A DNA stretch of 64,000 bases from positions 3,100,001-3,164,000 of the forward strand of contig CBDDCH010000002.1 of the NCBI GenBank assembly GCA_965226215.1, given 5' to 3'. The stretch comes from G963668345 sp965226215 (lineage in GTDB: Bacteria > Acidobacteriota > Terriglobia > Bryobacterales > UBA6623). Below the pieces are notes generated by a model. The model worked only from the letters and a program-made list of their open reading frames with translations, ran no database searches and was not told where the DNA came from. The position numbers and the translations under genes are program-made. How positions within the stretch are numbered: the first letter of the stretch is position 1; each line of letters opens with the position of its first letter. Positions 59,842-64,000 of the stretch are shown here, piece by piece.

Positions 59842-60722
59842 GCCCTCCGGTTCACGATCTTGTCGGCAATTTGGCGCAATCTGAGGGCCCGTTCGCCTAA
59901 GGAGTCGAGCGCGTCGCAGGCCAGGATGAAGTACTTCATGGCGCGCTTGCGGGACTCGTCGACGCCGTAGAGCGCGGGGAAAGTCGCCTTCTGCTGCGCG
60001 GCATCTTTGCCGACCGTTTTGCCCAGCGTGTTCGAAGTAGAAACGACATCGAGGACGTCATCGACGATCTGAAAAGCCAGTCCGATCTGTTCGCCGTAGC
60101 GGCTCAGCGCCTCGTAGTCATCCTTGGACGCGCCAGCATAAATAGCACCCAAACGAACGGAGCTGCGAATCAGAGCCCCGGTCTTCGAGCGGTGGATATA
60201 GTGCAGCTGCTCTTCTTCGACCGGCTTGCCTTCGGCTTCGAGGTCGGCTACTTGTCCGCCGATCATTCCGGCGACGGTACCCGCCGCCCGCGAAAGCTCT
60301 TGCGTGATGTGGACTTTTCGCTCCGGTGGGATGTCGTTCATTTCCGCGAGGACCTGAAAGGCGAACGTCAACAGTGCATCGCCGGCCAAAATGGCCGTGG
60401 CTTCACCAAACGCCTTGTGGCAGGTCGGTTTGCCTCGCCGGTAGTCGTCGTTGTCGAGCGCCGGCAAGTCGTCGTGGATCAGCGAGTAGGTGTGAATCAG
60501 CTCGACCGCGCAGGCCGCCGACTCTATCCCCGAAACGGTTCCGCCGGCCGTTTCAGCGCTCGCGATCGAGAGCAGTGGCCGAATCCGCTTGCCCCCGGCG
60601 AACACGCTATGGCGCATCGCCCGGTGGATGGTTTGCGGGTATTCGTTTTCGTCAGGAAGCAGCCGGTCGAGGGTTCGGTTGACCGACTCGCGGCGTTGGG
60701 AAAGATACTCCTCGAGCGTCAC
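59838..60722 (-). CDS. ispA: Short-chain polyprenyl diphosphate synthase (farnesyl/geranylgeranyl type)
   Basis: A 294-residue prenyltransferase chain-lengthening enzyme. The first Asp-rich motif is LIHDDLPALDNDDYRRGKPT, with the two extra residues typical of bacterial FPP/GGPP synthases. The second is QIVDDVLDVV. GGKRIRPLL and the Lys in KTGALI are also in place. Product length cannot be told for certain. It overlaps xseB and tlyA by four bases each. dxs, often next in this cluster, is absent. Confidence 0.94.
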   Translation of the reverse strand: MTLEEYLSQRRESVNRTLDRLLPDENEYPQTIHRAMRHSVFAGGKRIRPLLSIASAETAGGTVSGIESAACAVELIHTYSLIHDDLPALDNDDYRRGKPTCHKAFGEATAILAGDALLTFAFQVLAEMNDIPPERKVHITQELSRAAGTVAGMIGGQVADLEAEGKPVEEEQLHYIHRSKTGALIRSSVRLGAIYAGASKDDYEALSRYGEQIGLAFQIVDDVLDVVSTSNTLGKTVGKDAAQQKATFPALYGVDESRKRAMKYFILACDALDSLGERALRLRQIADKIVNRRA

Positions 60723-60985
60723 GCTTCGGGTTCACCGTCCTCCACGTGGAAGGGTTTCGCTTCCACCCGCCCTTGCTTCTTGAGTAGGATTTCTACTTTC
60801 CCTTCGGCCTCCTGCAACTGCTTTCGGCAGGCTTCGCTCAAGCGCACGCCTTTCTCGAACAGCTCCAGCGATTTCTCAAGCGGCAAGTCCCCATCCTCCA
60901 GCTGTTTGACGATCTTTTCGAGCTGGTCGAGGCCCTCTTCAAACGCCGGCGCCTTGGCCTGCTTTTCGGACTTCTTCTCAGGCAT
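60719..60985 (-). CDS. xseB: Exodeoxyribonuclease VII small subunit
   Basis: An 88-residue protein with the XseB core FEEGLDQLEKIVKQLEDGDL, PLEKSLELFEKGVRLSEACR. This forms the helical partner of XseA in an enzyme degrading single-stranded DNA. Residues 1-14 are a Lys-rich extension. It is the first gene of the operon. xseA is not in the window. Confidence 0.93.
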   Translation of the reverse strand: MPEKKSEKQAKAPAFEEGLDQLEKIVKQLEDGDLPLEKSLELFEKGVRLSEACRKQLQEAEGKVEILLKKQGRVEAKPFHVEDGEPEA

Positions 60986-60993
60986 GTAGTGTT

Positions 60994-61023
60994 ATTGTAG
61001 GCGGCGCGTTGTGCTTCTGCCAA
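60994..61023 (-). promoter_or_regulatory. Sigma70-type promoter of xseB-ispA-tlyA-nadK
   Basis: On the minus strand TTGGCA (61023-61018), 18-base spacer, TACAAT (60999-60994). The start would be within a few bases of the xseB ATG (60985), giving a very short leader. Confidence 0.6.
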
Positions 61024-61055
61024 TGGCGGGCGGCTCGGTTAGCAGGCTGGGGAAA

Positions 61056-61102
61056 GATTCACGAATCGTCACGCGAGGCCGTGAAGCGAGGATTCGTGAA
61101 TT
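61056..61102. terminator. Inverted repeat between the aldolase gene and the xseB operon
   Basis: ATTCACGAATC (61057-61067) and GATTCGTGAAT (61091-61101) are exact inverted 11-mers around a 23-base GC-rich loop. It lies downstream of the aldolase stop on the minus strand and could end that transcript. No T-run is present. Confidence 0.45.
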
Positions 61103-61152
61103 GATAGGGCTTGGCTCGGGAGACTAGATTAGGGCTGGCGGGAATGCTTGTC

Positions 61153-61935
61153 TCACCCCACGTCTTCGATCCGCCGCAGATCCTCGACCGCCGCCTTCAA
61201 CGCCAACTCGTAGACGGCCAGGTCTGCGCCCCAGGAGATGACATTGAATCCTAAATCGATCCATTCCTTCGCCTGGCTGGGGTTCATCGGCTGCGCCGCC
61301 GCGGCCTTTCCATGCCGCTTGGCGGCCGCGGTTATCGTTTGAAGTGCCTCGATAAACTTTGGATGCTTATATTCGGCAACAATGCCCAGGGAATGCGAAA
61401 GATCCTGTTGACCCAGAAAGAGAACATCGACACCGTCTAGCGCTGCAATAGCGTCCACGTTGTCGAGACCCATCTGGGTCTCGATTTGGCACATCACAAC
61501 GTTGTTACGGTTGGCCTCGGGCATGTACTCGGCTGGCGACGTGTAAACGTAGTCCGTCACGGCCATCCCAATGGCCAATCCGCGTCGGCCCTCGGGCGGA
61601 TAGCGGGCTGCTTCGACGGCCCGTTGCGCTTGCTCGGGTGTATCGACGCGGGGCGCCATGATGCCCAGTGCTCCGGCGTCGAGTGCGCGGGCGATGAAGT
61701 GGTACTCGGTATCGGGAATCCGGACCATTGGCGTTACCGGAGTTGCTCGGAACCAGGCCACCAGGTCACCTACCGTCTCGATGCCGATGGCACTGTGCTC
61801 CATGTCGATGATCACGAAGTCAACTCCGGCGGCTTCGGTGATCTTGGCGACTCCTCGCGTGGCAAACTCACTAATCATGTGTCCGATGGGGATTTTCCCT
61901 TCAGCACGCAGCTCCCGAATACGGTTTATCTTCAT
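61153..61935 (-). CDS. HpcH/HpaI-type aldolase
   Basis: About 260 residues of the class II pyruvate-type aldolase family (HpaI, GarL). FVIIDMEHSAIGIETVGDLV holds the catalytic His. The metal ligands lie in MCQIETQMGLDNVDAIAALD and VDVLFLGQQDLSHSLGI. These enzymes split 2-keto-3-deoxy sugar acids or related 4-hydroxy-2-keto acids. The ATG at 61935 overlaps the dehydrogenase stop (ATGA) and follows GGAGAA. Co-expression with the dehydrogenase suggests one sugar-acid pathway; the substrate is unknown. Confidence 0.9.
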   Translation of the reverse strand: MKINRIRELRAEGKIPIGHMISEFATRGVAKITEAAGVDFVIIDMEHSAIGIETVGDLVAWFRATPVTPMVRIPDTEYHFIARALDAGALGIMAPRVDTPEQAQRAVEAARYPPEGRRGLAIGMAVTDYVYTSPAEYMPEANRNNVVMCQIETQMGLDNVDAIAALDGVDVLFLGQQDLSHSLGIVAEYKHPKFIEALQTITAAAKRHGKAAAAQPMNPSQAKEWIDLGFNVISWGADLAVYELALKAAVEDLRRIEDVG

Positions 61936-62969
61936 TGCTTTCTCCAAGCGACCAGTTTCGCCTGCATCCCCGGACGATCGACGACCTCCGGGTTGGCTAG
62001 GAAGGGCGGCAACCTGCCTTCATAGACCGCGCGGACATTTTCGCAAGCCTCGAGGCTGATGTCCCAAACGCACTCTCTCGTGATTGCGATGGCGTGGGGT
62101 GTCAGGACAACGTTATCAAGCTGGAGCAGCGGATTGTCCAGCGGGGTAGGTTCCTGTTCGAAAACATCTAAGCCGGCGCCGGCGATACGCTGCTTTTGAA
62201 GCACGTCGATCAGCGCCGCCTCATCGACCACAGGCCCGCGACAGGTGTTGACGAGGTAGGCCGAGGGTTTCATCAGAGCGAGTTCACGCGCGCCGATCAG
62301 GCCCCGCGTTTCCTTGCTCAGTGGTGTGTTGACGGCCAGGAAATCGCTTTCTCGCATGACGGTGTCGAGGTCCACTAATTCGACCCCCAGCTCGGCGGCC
62401 TGAGCGGTTGAAACGTAGGGATCATGCCCCAACAGCCGGGCGAATCCGAGACTCTGAGCCATCTGGAACATCTCTCGCGCGATGCCGCCGACGCCGACCG
62501 AGCCAAGTGTGTAGCCCCGGATCGAAACCGCCTCACCAAGGCGGCCTTCTCGCCAACGGCCGGCGCGCGTGTTTTGATCCAGCCGCCGGATGTTCTTTGC
62601 CAGCGCGAAAATGAGCGCGATGATGCCTTCGGCCACGTGCCGTCGAACGCCCAGCGGCGTCAACGTCACCGCGACGTCGGTCGCCGTCGAAGCCTCCACG
62701 TCGATTCGGTCGAATCCGACTCCCCAACGCGAGATGCAAACCAGCCGCTTTACACCGCTGAAACTTTCCGTAGGAAAACGGTGACTGAACACGACGACTG
62801 CGTCGTATTGGTTCAGGACATCGGGAATCGCCGTGTTGCCACGATCCTCCATGTATTCGTATTCCAGGCCTGGGAGCGGATCGAAAACTTGAGCGGCAGC
62901 CTGCCGGAATCCATCGGCGGCAACTGCCTCCCAGTCGGAGTTGACGCCTACGCGGAATTTTCTTTCCAT
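61932..62969 (-). CDS. D-2-hydroxyacid dehydrogenase (NAD-dependent)
   Basis: A 345-residue enzyme of the D-isomer family. Its NAD-binding fold is marked by TLGSVGVGGIAREMFQMAQS. The catalytic Arg is in LVNTCRGPVVDEAAL, the Glu in DVFEQEPTPLDNP and the His in VVLTPHAIAIT. The N-terminal catalytic half contains VCISRWGVGFDRIDVEAST. It is the first gene of a two-gene unit with the aldolase, consistent with reduction of, or oxidation to, a 2-keto acid. Substrate not deducible. Confidence 0.92.
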   Translation of the reverse strand: MERKFRVGVNSDWEAVAADGFRQAAAQVFDPLPGLEYEYMEDRGNTAIPDVLNQYDAVVVFSHRFPTESFSGVKRLVCISRWGVGFDRIDVEASTATDVAVTLTPLGVRRHVAEGIIALIFALAKNIRRLDQNTRAGRWREGRLGEAVSIRGYTLGSVGVGGIAREMFQMAQSLGFARLLGHDPYVSTAQAAELGVELVDLDTVMRESDFLAVNTPLSKETRGLIGARELALMKPSAYLVNTCRGPVVDEAALIDVLQKQRIAGAGLDVFEQEPTPLDNPLLQLDNVVLTPHAIAITRECVWDISLEACENVRAVYEGRLPPFLANPEVVDRPGMQAKLVAWRKQ

Positions 62970-63133
62970 CTAAATTGTGATAACGGGGTGAGAGAGCACC
63001 CAATAGGGTTTCGGGAAGAGTCGTTATTGTACACTGCGTCCGTGTGCTCCGTGTGATCGCCCGTTTACATCGCGCCTGCGATATGCGATCGTTACGCCTA
63101 GGACGCTCAGAAAGTGGGCAAGAACCTGTCATT

Positions 63134-63760
63134 GTGAAGCTCCCCGCCTTCTATCCCATCATCGATACGCATTTGTTGCACAAAGCCGGAATCACGCCCG
63201 AGGAGATGGCTGGGGCGCTAGCCAAAGCGGGCGTCGAAATCGCGCAATTCCGTCACAAAGGCGCGTTCACGCGCGAGGTCTTCGCTCAGGCCCAGAGGGT
63301 TGGGGGGATTCTGAAGGAAGCCGGCGTCGCCTACGTCATCAATGACCGGGCCGACGTGGCAAGAATGCTTGACGCCGACGGAGTCCACGTTGGGCAGGAC
63401 GATCTTTTTCCCGACAAGGTTCGCTCGATCGTCGGAAGCTCGGCGATCATCGGCTTTTCGACGCACAACGAGGGCCAACTCAGCGCCGGCGACCAGGAGC
63501 CAGTGAACTACCTCGCCATCGGGCCTATCTTCGGGACTTCCTCGAAAGAAAATCCCAACCCGACGTTGGGGCTGAGGGAACTTGCAAGTCTTCGTCCGCT
63601 CACCTCGAAACCCCTGGTGGCGATCGGCGGGATCAGCCGCACGAACGCCCGCCAGGTGTTGGACGCGGGAGCCGATTCGGTTGCCGTCATCTCCGACTTG
63701 ATTGCACCTCCCGACGAGCTGCCCGGAAGGATCGTGGACTGGCTGGAAGCCGTCCGCTAG
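63134..63760 (+). CDS. thiE: Thiamine-phosphate synthase
   Basis: About 208 residues of the ThiE barrel. It joins the HMP pyrimidine and the thiazole phosphate to form thiamine phosphate. EIAQFRHKG replaces the commoner QxRxK motif, followed by YVINDRADVARMLDADGVHV, GQDDLFPDKVR, YLAIGPIFGTSSKENP and LVAIGGISRTNARQVL. The GTG at 63134 precedes the first conserved strand. The longer frame upstream has no conserved residues, although an in-frame ATG at 63083 is possible. No TPP riboswitch was seen upstream. Confidence 0.9.
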   Translation: MKLPAFYPIIDTHLLHKAGITPEEMAGALAKAGVEIAQFRHKGAFTREVFAQAQRVGGILKEAGVAYVINDRADVARMLDADGVHVGQDDLFPDKVRSIVGSSAIIGFSTHNEGQLSAGDQEPVNYLAIGPIFGTSSKENPNPTLGLRELASLRPLTSKPLVAIGGISRTNARQVLDAGADSVAVISDLIAPPDELPGRIVDWLEAVR

Positions 63761-63818
63761 CGGATAGTGTCTTCCCCAACCGGACCGAACCCCGGGGTCC
63801 TCCTTGCTAGAATTCGGC

Positions 63819-64000
63819 ATGCCTATCATTGACATCACTATCCTCGAAGGCCGTCCCTACGAAAAGAAGCGCGCTCTGATCAGGGAAGTCACTGAGGCTA
63901 CGATCCGAACACTTAACGCAAAGCCGGAAACGGTGCGCGTGATCGTTCGGGAAGTACATCCGTCGCACTTCGCGGTTGCCGGCGAGCCGAAGGGTCCGCC
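63819..64000 (+). CDS. 4-oxalocrotonate tautomerase family protein (partial, runs off the window)
   Basis: Sixty codons are visible, beginning MPIIDITILEGRPYEKKRAL. Pro-1 after the removed Met is the catalytic base of this superfamily. IREVTEATIRTLNAKPETVR and VIVREVHPSHFAVAGEPK follow, as in 4-OT subunits. The frame is still open at 64000; family members are about 60-80 residues, so only a few are missing. Short subunits assemble as hexamers. Start distance from thiE is 58 bases, so they may be co-transcribed. Confidence 0.88.
   Translation, partial: MPIIDITILEGRPYEKKRALIREVTEATIRTLNAKPETVRVIVREVHPSHFAVAGEPKGP

Overview
The window looks like chromosomal DNA of a GC-rich, Gram-negative, free-living bacterium, most probably an acidobacterium or a close relative. 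The indications are a TonB-dependent receptor with an N-terminal carboxypeptidase-regulatory-like domain, a member of the 'STGPxTxEGK...NAxxHGL' family of unknown function, many exported peptidases (M16, M28, prolyl oligopeptidase), a PQQ-type sugar dehydrogenase fused to a di-haem domain, and very many dispersed palindromic repeats. This assignment is inferred from protein families only; no rRNA or tRNA gene was seen.

Layout. 1-4.1 kb is a decayed mobile zone: an ISL3 end, a BIME-like repeat, a truncated sigma-54 activator, a cobalamin-binding-like protein, a vapC relic, a 759-base cytosine-free tandem array and a REP-associated tyrosine transposase (RAYT). 4.3-9.1 kb holds an intact VapBC pair, a DUF1080 lipoprotein and the PQQ/cytochrome protein. 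9.2-16.1 kb (minus strand) holds groES-groEL and a four-gene MacAB/DevBCA-type exporter. 16.3-21.5 kb is a B12 region: sigma70 promoter, cobalamin riboswitch, btuF-btuD-btuC, then cobU and cobS, invaded by two MITE-like hairpins. 21.6-22.4 kb is rplU-rpmA. 22.8-34.3 kb holds single genes (AAA ATPase, pseudo-hydrolase, TonB receptor, RRM protein, sulfatase, cupin) separated by repeat-filled gaps and gene relics. 34.3-43.3 kb holds a polytopic membrane protein, pyruvate kinase, and a minus-strand signalling operon (receiver-kinase, membrane kinase, TPR protein) whose first gene is split by an ISL3 element. 43.8-53.9 kb holds an anchored YqgE-like protein, a Phd/PIN toxin-antitoxin pair and four exported peptidase or redox proteins. 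53.9-55.6 kb is an intact IS1380 element. 55.9-57.1 kb is aroF with an apparent Tyr/Phe leader-peptide attenuator. 58.2-61.0 kb is xseB-ispA-tlyA-nadK. 61.1-64.0 kb holds a HpcH/HpaI aldolase, a 2-hydroxyacid dehydrogenase, thiE and a partial tautomerase.

How it fits together. The B12 genes suggest uptake of corrinoids (BtuFDC) and nucleotide-loop assembly (CobU, CobS), with the import genes under riboswitch control. aroF appears to sense aromatic amino acids through translation of an 11-codon leader. The two-component operon is probably inactivated in its first gene.

The most unusual points are the RAYT flanked by inverted, strand-biased tandem arrays; the aroF attenuator; the exactly reconstructable ISL3 insertion in the receiver-kinase; a MITE that supplies the start codon and first residues of btuF; and a BIME/MITE family with GTAG-headed palindromes in four copies.
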